This document shows positions 26,859-34,793 of a stretch of 64,000 nucleotides of DNA, in pieces. Positions within the stretch are counted from its first letter, which is position 1, and the number at the start of each line of letters is the position of its first letter. The stretch covers positions 223,238-287,237 of the forward strand of contig NZ_JACESE010000003.1 of assembly GCF_013911965.1 (NCBI RefSeq), read 5' to 3'. Below the pieces are notes generated by a model, which was given only the letters and a program-made list of their open reading frames with translations, had not been told where the DNA came from and made no database searches. The position numbers and the translations under genes were made by a program. Source of the stretch: Phenylobacterium sp. GTDB taxonomy: Bacteria; Pseudomonadota; Alphaproteobacteria; Caulobacterales; Caulobacteraceae.

Positions 26859-26894
26859 AAAACGAACGAACCCGCCCGTGGTCAGGGCGGGTTC
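26859..26894 (-). terminator. Intrinsic terminator of popZ
   Basis: On the minus strand, GAACCCGCCC-TGACCAC-GGGCGGGTTC (10-bp perfect stem) followed by GTTCGTTTT, 45 bp after the popZ stop. It separates popZ from valS. Confidence 0.9.
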
Positions 26895-26938
26895 GCAAGG
26901 CCAGCGCGCCGGCGGCGCGCATCGGCGAACAGGTGATT

Positions 26939-27517
26939 TTAGCGTACGCGCCCGCGGGCGATGCGTTCGACTTCCTCGCGGACCGAGGCCTCGACGATGC
27001 GCGGCAGGTTGTCGTCCAGCCACTGCTTGAGCAGCGGACGCAGCAGTTCGCGCACGACGTCCTCCAGCGTGCGGTCGCTGTGCGGCATGCCGATCGCCGC
27101 CGAAAGCTGGCCGAAGGCCGAGGCCGCAGCGGTGGCGGCGGTCTGGCTCAGCAGGCCTTCGTCGGTGTCGTCATAGGACGACGCCGGCTCGGGCGCGTAG
27201 GCCGCCGATTCCGGTTCGGCCGAAGCGGGCGCCGTGGTCGGGCTGTAGACGTCCAGGTCGCCGACCTGGTCGACCCGGTCGGTCAGCTCCAGCACCTCCT
27301 CATCCTCGGGCTCGGCCGAGAAGGTGGGCTCCGGCGCGGGCTCCGGTTCGGGTTCCGGCTCCGGTTCGGGCGCCGGGGCCTCGGCGGCCGGCGCGGGCTC
27401 CGGCTCGGCCGCCTCCGCCTTGGGCTCTTCGGCCGGAGCGTCGTCCTCAGAGATGATGCGGCGAATGGAGGCGAGAATCTCCTCCATCGTCGGTTCTTGG
27501 GACGTCTGATCGGACAT
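26939..27517 (-). CDS. popZ: Polar organizing protein PopZ
   Basis: 192-residue homologue of Caulobacter PopZ, the pole-localised hub that anchors the chromosome partition complex and recruits cell-cycle proteins. The N-terminal client-binding helix SQEPTMEEILASIRRIISED is conserved. It is followed by an acidic Pro/Glu-rich linker (residues about 28-70, with a PEPEPEPEPEPAPEP run), a VGDLDVYSP motif, and the C-terminal oligomerisation helices RTLEDVVRELLRPLLKQWLD and NLPRIVEASVREEVERIARG. Slightly longer than the Caulobacter protein because of the linker. Located between tolC and valS. This gene is the best evidence for a Caulobacteraceae host. Confidence 0.96.
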   Translation of the reverse strand: MSDQTSQEPTMEEILASIRRIISEDDAPAEEPKAEAAEPEPAPAAEAPAPEPEPEPEPEPAPEPTFSAEPEDEEVLELTDRVDQVGDLDVYSPTTAPASAEPESAAYAPEPASSYDDTDEGLLSQTAATAAASAFGQLSAAIGMPHSDRTLEDVVRELLRPLLKQWLDDNLPRIVEASVREEVERIARGRVR

Positions 27518-27591
27518 GTGGCGCGCCGTGCTGAGTGCTTGGAGAATCCTTCCGCGCCAGCCTAGGCGCGTTGCGGCGATCCTGCAATTTC

Positions 27592-27626
27592 CGCCCGACG
27601 CCGCAAGGCTGCAATCGCGTCGGGCG
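27592..27626 (-). repeat. Inverted repeat between tolC and popZ
   Basis: CGCCCGACGC and GCGTCGGGCG form perfect 10-bp arms around a 15-nt loop, 15 bp after the tolC stop and within the popZ upstream region. On the minus strand the stem is followed by GAAATTG, a weak T-tract at best. It may act as the tolC terminator or as a control element for popZ. Confidence 0.5.
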
Positions 27627-27640
27627 AAGACTGCAACGTC

Positions 27641-29134
27641 CTAGTTCGCCGTCGAGATCGGGGCGTCGTGCGGCAGTTCCTCGGTCTGCGGCACGAAGGC
27701 GGAGTCGACGATGGCGATCGGCTCCTCCCAGGGCACCCAGCCCCAGGTGATCCGCTTGCCTTCGGAATTGGCCTGGGCGTCGTAGACGTCGATGCCCGGA
27801 ACCAGGTTCTCCGCCTGCAGCCGGCCGATGGCGGCGAGCACCGAGGCGGCGGCCACATATTCGTCGCGACGGGCCGAAATCTGGGCCAGTTCGGCCGAGC
27901 GCAGCTCCTGCTCGGCGTTCAGCACGTCGATGGTGGTCCGCAGGCCGACCTGCTGCTCCTGGCGCACGCCCTCGGCGGCGATGCGGGCGGCGCGGACCTG
28001 TTCGTCGGTGGAGCCGATATTGGCCCGGGCGGCCAGAAGCTGGCTCCAGGCCTGGGTGACGTTCTGCAGGGCGCTGCGGCGGGCCTGCTCGACGCCGAGC
28101 TCAGCGGCGTTCTCACGCTCGCGGGCGGCGCGGATGCGCGAATTGGTCAGGCCGCCGGTGAACAGCGGCACGGTCAGGGTCGCGCGGCCGGTGATGTTGC
28201 GCGAATAGTCCGAGGGCTCGAACGGATCGGCCAGGCCGCTCCACCCCAGGCTGCCGTTCAGCGACAGATTGGGCATGCGTTCGGCCCGGGCGGCCGAGAC
28301 CCGAGCCTCGGCGGCCTGGGCGTTGTAGAGGGCCTGGCGCACCTGCGGGTTCTCGATCTCGGCGGCCTCGTAGGCGGCGTCCACCGTCGCCGGCAGGATT
28401 TCGGCGAGCGGCGGCTCGGCCTCGAGCGTGCCGGGATTCTGCCCCACCACGGCGGCATAGGTCGCGCGGCTGATGGCGAGCTGCGCCTCGGCCGAGCGCA
28501 GCAGGGCCTCGGCGGCGGCCAGGCGCGCCTGGGACTGGGCGACGTCGGTGCGGGTGATCTCGCCGACCTCGAAGCGGGCGTTGGATTCGTCGAGCTGGCG
28601 GCGCAGGACGGCCACGTTGTCCTGGCGGACGCGCACGGCCTCCTGGTTGGCGCGGACATCCACATAGGCGGAGATGACGCTGCCCAGGATCTCCTGCTCG
28701 ATGCGGCGCAGGTTCTCCAGGCCGGCCAGCACGTCGGCCTCGGCGGCGGAGACGGCGGAGGCCACGCGGCCGCCGGTCCAGATCGGCTGGGTCAGGGACA
28801 GGCTGGCGGCCCCGGAATTGCCCTCGTCGATGCCCGAGAGCGTGTCGCCGACATCGTCGCCGTCGGTGTCGATGAGCCGCCCGGGCGTCCGCGTCTCCGT
28901 GTACTGACCCGAGGCCGAGGCGCTCAGCGAGGGCCGCCAGCCCGACCGGGCCTGGACGATGCTCTCGTCGAGCGCGCGCTGGCTGGCGCGCTGGGCCTGC
29001 AGGGTCGGGTTGGTCTGGTAGGCGAGCGCGATGGCGTCGGCCAGGGTTTCGGCGGCGGCCGGAACGGCGAGGCCGAACACCAGGCCCGCGCTGCAAACGG
29101 CGGCCAGCAAGCCCCCACGACGGCTTTTGAACAT
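27641..29134 (-). CDS. tolC: TolC-family outer-membrane efflux protein
   Basis: 497 residues. Signal peptide GLLAAVCSAGLVFGLAVPAA, cleavage at AAA-E. The mature protein starts TLADAIALAYQTNPTLQAQR, the TolC family opening. Two homologous halves of long coiled-coil helices follow (for example VRVRQDNVAVLRRQLDESNA and the later LRSAELAQISARRDEYVAAA). It forms a trimeric outer-membrane channel for type I secretion and efflux. The ATG at MFKSRRG gives a proper signal peptide; an upstream in-frame ATG does not. It follows the isoaspartyl-methyltransferase-like gene, a conserved pair in alphaproteobacteria, and in Caulobacter the homologue exports the S-layer protein. Confidence 0.93.
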   Translation of the reverse strand: MFKSRRGGLLAAVCSAGLVFGLAVPAAAETLADAIALAYQTNPTLQAQRASQRALDESIVQARSGWRPSLSASASGQYTETRTPGRLIDTDGDDVGDTLSGIDEGNSGAASLSLTQPIWTGGRVASAVSAAEADVLAGLENLRRIEQEILGSVISAYVDVRANQEAVRVRQDNVAVLRRQLDESNARFEVGEITRTDVAQSQARLAAAEALLRSAEAQLAISRATYAAVVGQNPGTLEAEPPLAEILPATVDAAYEAAEIENPQVRQALYNAQAAEARVSAARAERMPNLSLNGSLGWSGLADPFEPSDYSRNITGRATLTVPLFTGGLTNSRIRAARERENAAELGVEQARRSALQNVTQAWSQLLAARANIGSTDEQVRAARIAAEGVRQEQQVGLRTTIDVLNAEQELRSAELAQISARRDEYVAAASVLAAIGRLQAENLVPGIDVYDAQANSEGKRITWGWVPWEEPIAIVDSAFVPQTEELPHDAPISTAN

Positions 29135-29312
29135 TCGTAATCCCCGACTAAGGCGAGAGAGACTGCGCCCTATATGACCGCACGTTTCCGTCTCGGCCAG
29201 AGGGCGCAACCTTAAGCTTTTTTCACGCGGTGACCGAGCCGTTCCCTCCCGGGCGCGGCGCGCAACTCTACGATCTTCTCACGTCCTGTTCGCCGAGGCG
29301 TTTCACCACGTC

Positions 29313-29882
29313 TCAGAAGGCGAAACCTTGCTCAGGCTCAAATCCGGTCAGGAAGTGCGGCGTGGCGTCGAAGACTTGCCGGCGCGCCAGGCCCGTCTCG
29401 GTCCGGATATAGACCACGGCCTTGCCGACGGGCCCGTCCCGCTCGATCACGCCCAGCCGGCCTTCGTGGGCCAGGCCCGCCGTCCAGGCGTCGGGCGCAC
29501 GCGCCACGGCGCCTTCGCAGATGATCAGGTCATAGTCCTTGCCCGGCAGGGTCTTCAGATCCCCCTCCTCCAGGCGCTCGACCGTGAGGCCGATGTGTTC
29601 GAGCACGGCGGCCGCATAGGGGGCGGCGATGGCCAGCGCCTTCTGACCCGGCTGGGGCGCCAGCGCCTGCAGCAGCTTGGCCACGTCGCGCGGCGACAGC
29701 AGGCGGCGGCCGGGGGCATATTCGGGATCGGAGTCGGCATAGGCGAGATAAGCCTTGCCGGGCAGCACCAGGGTTTCGCGCGGCACCGCGCGCATGGCGT
29801 CCTGGACGCGCACGTCGGTCACGTCGTTGGTCCGGACCTGGCTCTCGACCATGTTCAGGCGGGCGGCGGAGAAGTCGACCAT
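29313..29882 (-). CDS. Protein-L-isoaspartate methyltransferase-like protein, degenerate SAM site
   Basis: 189 residues resembling Pcm: RLNMVESQVRTNDVTDVRVQ at the N-terminus, LLSPRDVAKLLQALAPQPGQ, then YDLIICEGAVAR. The SAM-binding loop that normally reads EIGTGSGYQAA is here AIAAPYAAAVLEHIG, lacking the glycine-rich core, so methyltransferase activity is doubtful. It lies directly upstream of tolC on the same strand, where alphaproteobacteria often carry this shortened form. The 178-bp gap may hold a tolC promoter. Confidence 0.85.
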   Translation of the reverse strand: MVDFSAARLNMVESQVRTNDVTDVRVQDAMRAVPRETLVLPGKAYLAYADSDPEYAPGRRLLSPRDVAKLLQALAPQPGQKALAIAAPYAAAVLEHIGLTVERLEEGDLKTLPGKDYDLIICEGAVARAPDAWTAGLAHEGRLGVIERDGPVGKAVVYIRTETGLARRQVFDATPHFLTGFEPEQGFAF

Positions 29883-30044
29883 GGGACCTCGGCAAGCGTG
29901 CGAATGTGGGGCGCTTATAGGTCCGGCCTTAACAAGAGCGCAATCACCGCCTGCGAGAGAGATTGCCGCGGGCGGGCGCTTCTGTTAGCGATCCGCCTCC
30001 GCACGCAACGGCGCGCCCTGAAACGAGCGCGCCGGCTGCCGGAT

Positions 30045-30118
30045 GGCCTGGTGGCGGAGTGGTTACGCAGCGGACTGCAAATCCGTGCACCCCGGTTCGA
30101 TTCCGGGCCAGGCCTCCA
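30045..30118 (+). tRNA. tRNA-Cys (GCA anticodon)
   Basis: A 74-nt cloverleaf: 7-bp acceptor stem GGCCTGG/CCAGGCC, D arm with AGTGGTTACGC, anticodon stem GCGGA/TCCGT with loop CTGCAAA (anticodon GCA), T arm CCCCGG-TTCGATT-CCGGG, discriminator T, and an encoded CCA end. It stands alone, 48 bp before the PhnA-like gene. Confidence 0.97.
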
Positions 30119-30166
30119 TCCCCGAACGCCGGACCGGCGCGCCTCAACCTCGTGGACCCGCAACCG

Positions 30167-30475
30167 ATGAGCCCGGCCGACAACGACTTCGTCTATGACG
30201 AGACCACCGGCGAGTGGGTCAGCGCCGAGACGGCGGCGGCCAATGCGGCGGCGGCCGGTCAGGTCGAGGTCCGCGACTCGGTGGGCAATCTGCTGGCCGA
30301 CGGCGACAGCGTGACCCTGATCAAGGACCTGAAGGTCAAGGGCGCCGGTCAGACCCTGAAGCGCGGCACGGTGATCAAGTCGATCCGGCTGACCGGCGAC
30401 GATCAGGAGATCGACTGCCGCTACGAGGGGATCAAGGGGCTGGTTCTGCGGGCCGAGTTCGTCCGCAAGAGCTAG
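30167..30475 (+). CDS. PhnA/YjdM-like protein lacking the zinc ribbon
   Basis: 102 residues. The C-terminal two thirds match the PhnA SH3-like domain: VRDSVGNLLADGDSVTLIKD, then LKVKGAGQTLKRGTVIKSI and EIDCRYEGIKGL. The N-terminal zinc ribbon of E. coli YjdM (four cysteines) is missing and replaced by DFVYDETTGEWVSAETAAA. Despite the old name, the family is not needed for phosphonate breakdown, and its role is unknown. It ends 2 bp from the convergent Gre-like gene. Confidence 0.85.
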   Translation: MSPADNDFVYDETTGEWVSAETAAANAAAAGQVEVRDSVGNLLADGDSVTLIKDLKVKGAGQTLKRGTVIKSIRLTGDDQEIDCRYEGIKGLVLRAEFVRKS

Positions 30476-30477
30476 AA

Positions 30478-30972
30478 TCAGTCGCCAGGCGACGGCCGGA
30501 CGGCGATCACCTCCACCTCAGCCCCGTTCACCACGGCCGAATCGCCCACGCTCTTCCCCAGGAGGGCGCGCGCCATGGGCGAGACGTAGGAAATGCTGCC
30601 GGCCGCGGGGTCGGCCTCGTCCTCGCCGACGATCCGGAAGGTCTGGCTGCGGCCGTCCTCGCGTTCGATCTCCACAGCGCCGCCGAACTGCACCTTGCCC
30701 GGCTCCGGCGCCGGCTCGGTCAGTTGCGCGCTCGCCCGGCGGGAGGACCAATAGCGCAGGTCGCGCGTGGCCCGCGCCATGGCCGTGCGGTCGGTGCTCA
30801 CCTCGCCCGCGGCCTGGGCGGCGGCGTAAGCCGCCTTGGCGGCCTCCAGCTCGCGCTCGATGGCCGCGAGGCCCGAGGCGGTCACCAGATTGGCGTGGGG
30901 CGAGATCGGGCGGTCGGGCAGATCGGCGGCCCGGGCCTCGTAGTCTTCTTCACGGGTGAATGCGACGCTCAT
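30478..30972 (-). CDS. GreA/GreB-family protein without the canonical acidic tip
   Basis: 164 residues. An N-terminal helical hairpin (LAAIERELEAAKAAYAAAQ ... TRDLRYWSSRRASAQL) precedes a GreA C-terminal FKBP-like domain (VQFGGAVEIEREDG, FRIVGEDEADPAAGSISYVS, MARALLGKSVGDSAVVNG). Gre factors enter the RNA polymerase secondary channel and trigger transcript cleavage through an acidic tip, usually DLSENAEY. Here the same place reads EVSTDRTAM, so cleavage activity is uncertain. It could be a Gre paralogue that modulates polymerase without cleavage. Monocistronic, convergent with the PhnA-like gene. Confidence 0.85.
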   Translation of the reverse strand: MSVAFTREEDYEARAADLPDRPISPHANLVTASGLAAIERELEAAKAAYAAAQAAGEVSTDRTAMARATRDLRYWSSRRASAQLTEPAPEPGKVQFGGAVEIEREDGRSQTFRIVGEDEADPAAGSISYVSPMARALLGKSVGDSAVVNGAEVEVIAVRPSPGD

Positions 30973-31022
30973 CCCAGGATAACTAAGGATGATGGCGCCG
31001 ATGCGGAAGCGCCTGAGAGCCT

Positions 31023-31784
31023 TCAGGCCGCCCCGACCAGCGGCGCCGCGGCCGCGGCGGCCAGCGCCAGCACGTCTCCCACCAGGATCAGCGCCGGCCC
31101 GCCGCCCGTGTCCGGCGCGGCCCCGGCCGCCGTTTCGGCCAGGGTGCTCCGCGCCAGGCGCGCGTCCGTCCGGCCGGCGTTGCTGACGATGGCGAGCGGG
31201 GTCGCAGGCGCGCGGCCCGAGGCGATCAGCCGCCGTGCGATCTCCGGCGCGGCCCGTGAGCCCATATAGATCGCCAGGGTCGCTTCCGGGTCGGAGGCGG
31301 CGGCCCAGTCCATGGCGATCCGCCCGTCCTGAAGAGTGGCGGTGGTGAAGACCACGCGGCGCGCCAGGCCCCGGTGGGTCAGGGGCGCGCCGAACTGGGC
31401 GGCCGCCGCGCAGGCGGCCGTGACGCCGGGCACGATCTCGCAGTCGATCCCCTGCGCCCGGAGGGCCGCCTGCTCCTCCCCCACCCGGCCGAAGACGGAG
31501 GGATCGCCGCCCTTCAGCCGGACGACGCGCAGACCCCGGCGGGCGAGCCGCGCCATGAGCCGGTTGATCGTCTCCTGCTTCATGGAGGCCCGGCCCGCCC
31601 GCTTGCCGGTCTGGATCTTCAGGCAGGCCTGGGGCGCGAGCGCCAGCACCTCCTCCCCGACCAGGGCGTCGTAGAGCAGAGCCTCCGCCCCTTCGATGGC
31701 CCGGACGGCGCGCAGGGTGAGCAGATCGGCGGGGCCGGGACCGGCGCCGACCAGCCGGACGGGAGGAATGGCTTCAGGCCGCAT
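31023..31784 (-). CDS. cobA: Uroporphyrinogen-III C-methyltransferase
   Basis: 253 residues of the SUMT/CysG-A family. It methylates uroporphyrinogen III at C2 and C7 to precorrin-2, the branch point to siroheme. Motifs: VRLVGAGPGPADLLTLRAVR, KRAGRASMKQETINRLMARL, VVRLKGGDPSVFGR, VPGVTAACAAAAQFGAPLTH and YMGSRAAPEI. Its start lies 11 bp inside the end of nasA, so it is the last gene of the nitrate operon and supplies siroheme for NirB. No separate dehydrogenase/ferrochelatase (CysG-N) domain is fused. Confidence 0.95.
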   Translation of the reverse strand: MRPEAIPPVRLVGAGPGPADLLTLRAVRAIEGAEALLYDALVGEEVLALAPQACLKIQTGKRAGRASMKQETINRLMARLARRGLRVVRLKGGDPSVFGRVGEEQAALRAQGIDCEIVPGVTAACAAAAQFGAPLTHRGLARRVVFTTATLQDGRIAMDWAAASDPEATLAIYMGSRAAPEIARRLIASGRAPATPLAIVSNAGRTDARLARSTLAETAAGAAPDTGGGPALILVGDVLALAAAAAAPLVGAA

Positions 31785-34425
31785 GGCGGGTCTCCAGCTT
31801 GGCGGGCAGCAGGCGGGCGATCTCGGGGCGGCAGGAGCCGCAGTTGGTCCCCGCGCCGGTGGCCTCGGCGACGGCGTCGACGCTGTCGGCGCCGGCGGCG
31901 ATGGCCTGATGGATCCGGCCGGCGTGCACCTTGAGGCAGGCGCAGACGACAGGACCGGTCGTCGCCGGGGCGCCCGGCGCGAAGCCGACCAGCAGGGCGG
32001 CGCGGTCGGCGTCGCCGAGTTTGTCTTGCGTGAACAGATCGGCCAGCCAGTCGCGGGGCGGCAGGCGCCCCTCGGCGGTCGTTGTGAAGAGCACGCGGTC
32101 GATGCGGCCGTCCGAGATGAAGGCCTCCCGCAGCCGACCGCCGCGGACATCCTCCAGCACCAGCGTCTCCCCGGCGGCCCCGCGGGTCAGGGCCTTGCGC
32201 AGGCCCGCCCGCTCCGACTCGTCGCCACGCCCGGCGAACTCGTGAAGCTGGCAGGCGGTCTGCGGAATGCGCCGCCAGACGAGGTCGAGCCCCTTCGGCG
32301 GTCTCCAGGCTTCCCGTGCGAGAAAGAAGCCACGCCAGGTCTCACGGTACGGATGGACGCGCGCCGGCGTGTGCTTGAATTCCGGCTGGCCGGAGACCGG
32401 GTCGACGTCGGGCGCCACCAGCGGGTTCGAGCGGCCGAGGGGCGCGAACGCCTCGGTCCAGTGCATGGGCATGAAGAGCCCGCCCGGCCGCTGGGCCTCC
32501 GAGAGCTTGGCCACGGCGACCGCCTCCCCGAAGGCCGTACGCACCCGGACCAGGGCCCCCTCGCCGATCCCCAGCGGCGCGGCGTCGCGAGGATGGATCT
32601 CCACATAGGGCTCGGGCGCATGCCGGCAGAGCGCCGGCGACAGGCCGGTCCGCGTCAGGGTGTGCCAGTGATCGCGCACGCGGCCGGTGTTCAGCGACAA
32701 GGGGAAGGCGCCGTCCACCGGCCGCGCCGGGCCCTTGGGCGCGGTGGGGACCATGCGCGCCCGGCCGTCGGGGGTCTGGAACTGCCCGTCGACGAAGAGG
32801 CGGTCCGTCCCGCCATCGGCGCGGACCGGCCACTGGACCGGCTCCAGGCGGTCGTAGGCTTCCGGCGTCACCCCGACCAGCGGCCCGAGATCGAGCAGGC
32901 GGCCGTCGTTCTCATAGGCGGTCAGCCGCGCCCATTCGCGGAAGATCTGAGCGTTGGAGCGCCAGGCGAAGGCCTCGCCGTGCCCCATGGCGGCGGCCAC
33001 CTCGGCCATGATCTTCCAGTCTGGCCGCGCCTCGCCCGGGGGGGCGAACACCGCGCGTTGGCGCGAAATGCGCCGCTCGGAATTGGTGACCGTCCCATCC
33101 TTCTCGCCCCAGGCCAGCGCCGGCAGCTTCACCTGCGCGAACCCCATGGTGTCGGTCTGCGCCATGCAGTCGGAGACCACCACGAAGGGACAGCGGGCCA
33201 GCGCCTCGCGCACGGCGCCGGCGTCGGGCAGGCTGACCGCCGGATTGGTCGCCATGATCCAGATCGCCTTGATCCGTCCATCGGCCACGGCCTCGAACAT
33301 CTCGACCGCCTTCAGGCCCGGCCGGCGGGCGATGTTCGGCGCGCCCCAGAAGCGGCCGACCCGGTCGCAGGCCTCCGGCGTGAAATCCATGTGGGCGGCC
33401 AGGGTATTGGCGAGACCGCCCGTCTCGCGCCCGCCCATGGCGTTGGGCTGGCCGGTGATTGAGAACGGACAGGCGCCGGGCTTGCCGATCCGCCCCGTGG
33501 CCAGGTGGGCGTTGATGATGGCCAGCCCCTTGGCCACGCCCTGGCTGGACTGGTTGGCGCCCATGGAGAAAAGACTGACAGTCCGAGGTGTTGCAGCGAA
33601 CAGTTGGTAGAACGCCTGAAGATCTTCAGGCGCCAGTCCGCAGTCGGCGGCCACCGCCGCGACGCTCTGGTCGTCGCGCGAGAGCTGACGGCGCACGGCG
33701 TCGAAGCCGATCACATGCGCGTCCACATAGCCGAGGTCGACCGCGCCCGCCTCGATCAGCCAGGCCAGAAGACCGTTCCACAAACGCACGTCGGTCTGGG
33801 GCGCCAGCGGAAGGTGGAGGTGGGCCTCCTGCGCCGTGTCCGTCCGCCGGGGGTCGATGACCACGTGACGCTGGCCTCGACCGCGGGCCGCCTCCATGCG
33901 GCGGAAGAGCACCGGATGGGTCCAGGCGGCGTTGTGACCGGAGAAGACGACGAGGTCGGCCAGTTCCAGGTCCTGGTAGCAGCCGGGCACGAGGTCGGCG
34001 CCGAAGGCCTGCTTGTGCGCCGCCACAGCCGAGGCCATGCAGAGCCTTGAATTGGTGTCGATATTGGCCGAACCGATGAAGCCCTTCATGAGCTTGTTGG
34101 CGACGTAATAGTCCTCCGTCAGCAGTTGGCCTGAGACGTAGAAGGCCACCGAGTCCGGTCCGTGGCGGGCGATGGTCTCGGAGAACCGCCGGGCCACGAG
34201 CTGGGTCGCCTCTTCCCAGCTCGCCCGCCGGCCGCCGATCTCCGGATGCAGCAGGCGGCCTTCCAGGCCGACGGTGTCGCCGAGCGCGGTTCCCTTGGAG
34301 CACAGCCGCCCGAGATTGGCCGGATGGCCGGCGTCGCCCCGAACCTGCAGGCTTCGTCCCGCCGCCGTCGCGGCGACCCCGCAGCCGACCCCGCAATAGG
34401 GGCAGGTGGTGCGAACCTCAGCCAT
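31774..34425 (-). CDS. nasA: Assimilatory nitrate reductase catalytic subunit
   Basis: 883-residue cytoplasmic molybdopterin oxidoreductase that reduces nitrate to nitrite. The 4Fe-4S cysteines are TTCPYCGVGCGV near residue 7 plus RLCSKGTAL. MGD-binding segments include IDTNSRLCMASAVAAHKQAF and SLFSMGANQSSQGVAKGLA, ending in the molydopterin-dinucleotide domain (LNTGRVRDHWHTLTRTG). A C-terminal BFD-like 2Fe-2S domain (VCACLKVHAGRIHQAI ... GTNCGSCRPEI) marks the NasA type rather than periplasmic NapA. Start and stop overlap its neighbours (TGATG with nirD; 11 bp with cobA), showing tight coupling. MobA, encoded upstream, would finish its cofactor. Confidence 0.96.
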   Translation of the reverse strand: MAEVRTTCPYCGVGCGVAATAAGRSLQVRGDAGHPANLGRLCSKGTALGDTVGLEGRLLHPEIGGRRASWEEATQLVARRFSETIARHGPDSVAFYVSGQLLTEDYYVANKLMKGFIGSANIDTNSRLCMASAVAAHKQAFGADLVPGCYQDLELADLVVFSGHNAAWTHPVLFRRMEAARGRGQRHVVIDPRRTDTAQEAHLHLPLAPQTDVRLWNGLLAWLIEAGAVDLGYVDAHVIGFDAVRRQLSRDDQSVAAVAADCGLAPEDLQAFYQLFAATPRTVSLFSMGANQSSQGVAKGLAIINAHLATGRIGKPGACPFSITGQPNAMGGRETGGLANTLAAHMDFTPEACDRVGRFWGAPNIARRPGLKAVEMFEAVADGRIKAIWIMATNPAVSLPDAGAVREALARCPFVVVSDCMAQTDTMGFAQVKLPALAWGEKDGTVTNSERRISRQRAVFAPPGEARPDWKIMAEVAAAMGHGEAFAWRSNAQIFREWARLTAYENDGRLLDLGPLVGVTPEAYDRLEPVQWPVRADGGTDRLFVDGQFQTPDGRARMVPTAPKGPARPVDGAFPLSLNTGRVRDHWHTLTRTGLSPALCRHAPEPYVEIHPRDAAPLGIGEGALVRVRTAFGEAVAVAKLSEAQRPGGLFMPMHWTEAFAPLGRSNPLVAPDVDPVSGQPEFKHTPARVHPYRETWRGFFLAREAWRPPKGLDLVWRRIPQTACQLHEFAGRGDESERAGLRKALTRGAAGETLVLEDVRGGRLREAFISDGRIDRVLFTTTAEGRLPPRDWLADLFTQDKLGDADRAALLVGFAPGAPATTGPVVCACLKVHAGRIHQAIAAGADSVDAVAEATGAGTNCGSCRPEIARLLPAKLETRHAA

Positions 34426-34793
34426 CAGACGGGCCCGCCCTCGCCCGGATCGGCCAGCAGGATGCGCCCGCCTTCCGCCTTAACGGCGACCACGGGCACG
34501 CACCCCTTGCCGGCGTCGGCGCCCTGGGGCTGGCCCGAGGCGAGGTCGATCACCCAGGCATGCAGCGGACAGGTCACGGCCGAGCCGTGCACGATGCCCT
34601 GGCTGAGCGGTCCGTGCTTGTGCGGGCAGCGGTCCAGCAGGGCGAAGACCTCGCCCGTCCCGGTGCGGAAGATGGCCACGTCGCCCGCGGCGGTGCGCAC
34701 GCGCCGCGCGCCGCGCAGGGGCACGTCGGCGAGGGCGGCGACATCGCGCCAGACGACGGCGTCGGGTTCGAGAGTCAGGACTGCGGCGTTCAT
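34425..34793 (-). CDS. nirD: Nitrite reductase (NADH) small subunit
   Basis: 122-residue Rieske-fold subunit of assimilatory nitrite reductase. The 2Fe-2S ligands are CPHKHG near residue 55 and CPLHAW near residue 75, within FALLDRCPHKHGPLSQGIV and AVTCPLHAWVIDLASG. E. coli NirD lacks these ligands, whereas many bacterial NirD proteins retain them as here. It overlaps nirB by 4 bp and nasA by one base, so its expression is coupled to both. Confidence 0.95.
   Translation of the reverse strand: MNAAVLTLEPDAVVWRDVAALADVPLRGARRVRTAAGDVAIFRTGTGEVFALLDRCPHKHGPLSQGIVHGSAVTCPLHAWVIDLASGQPQGADAGKGCVPVVAVKAEGGRILLADPGEGGPV

Noticed and set aside
31023-32150. A 375-residue N-terminally extended CobA
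   Set aside because: The extension is an out-of-frame reading of the nasA 3' end; the conserved protein begins at MRPEAIPPVRLVGAGPG.
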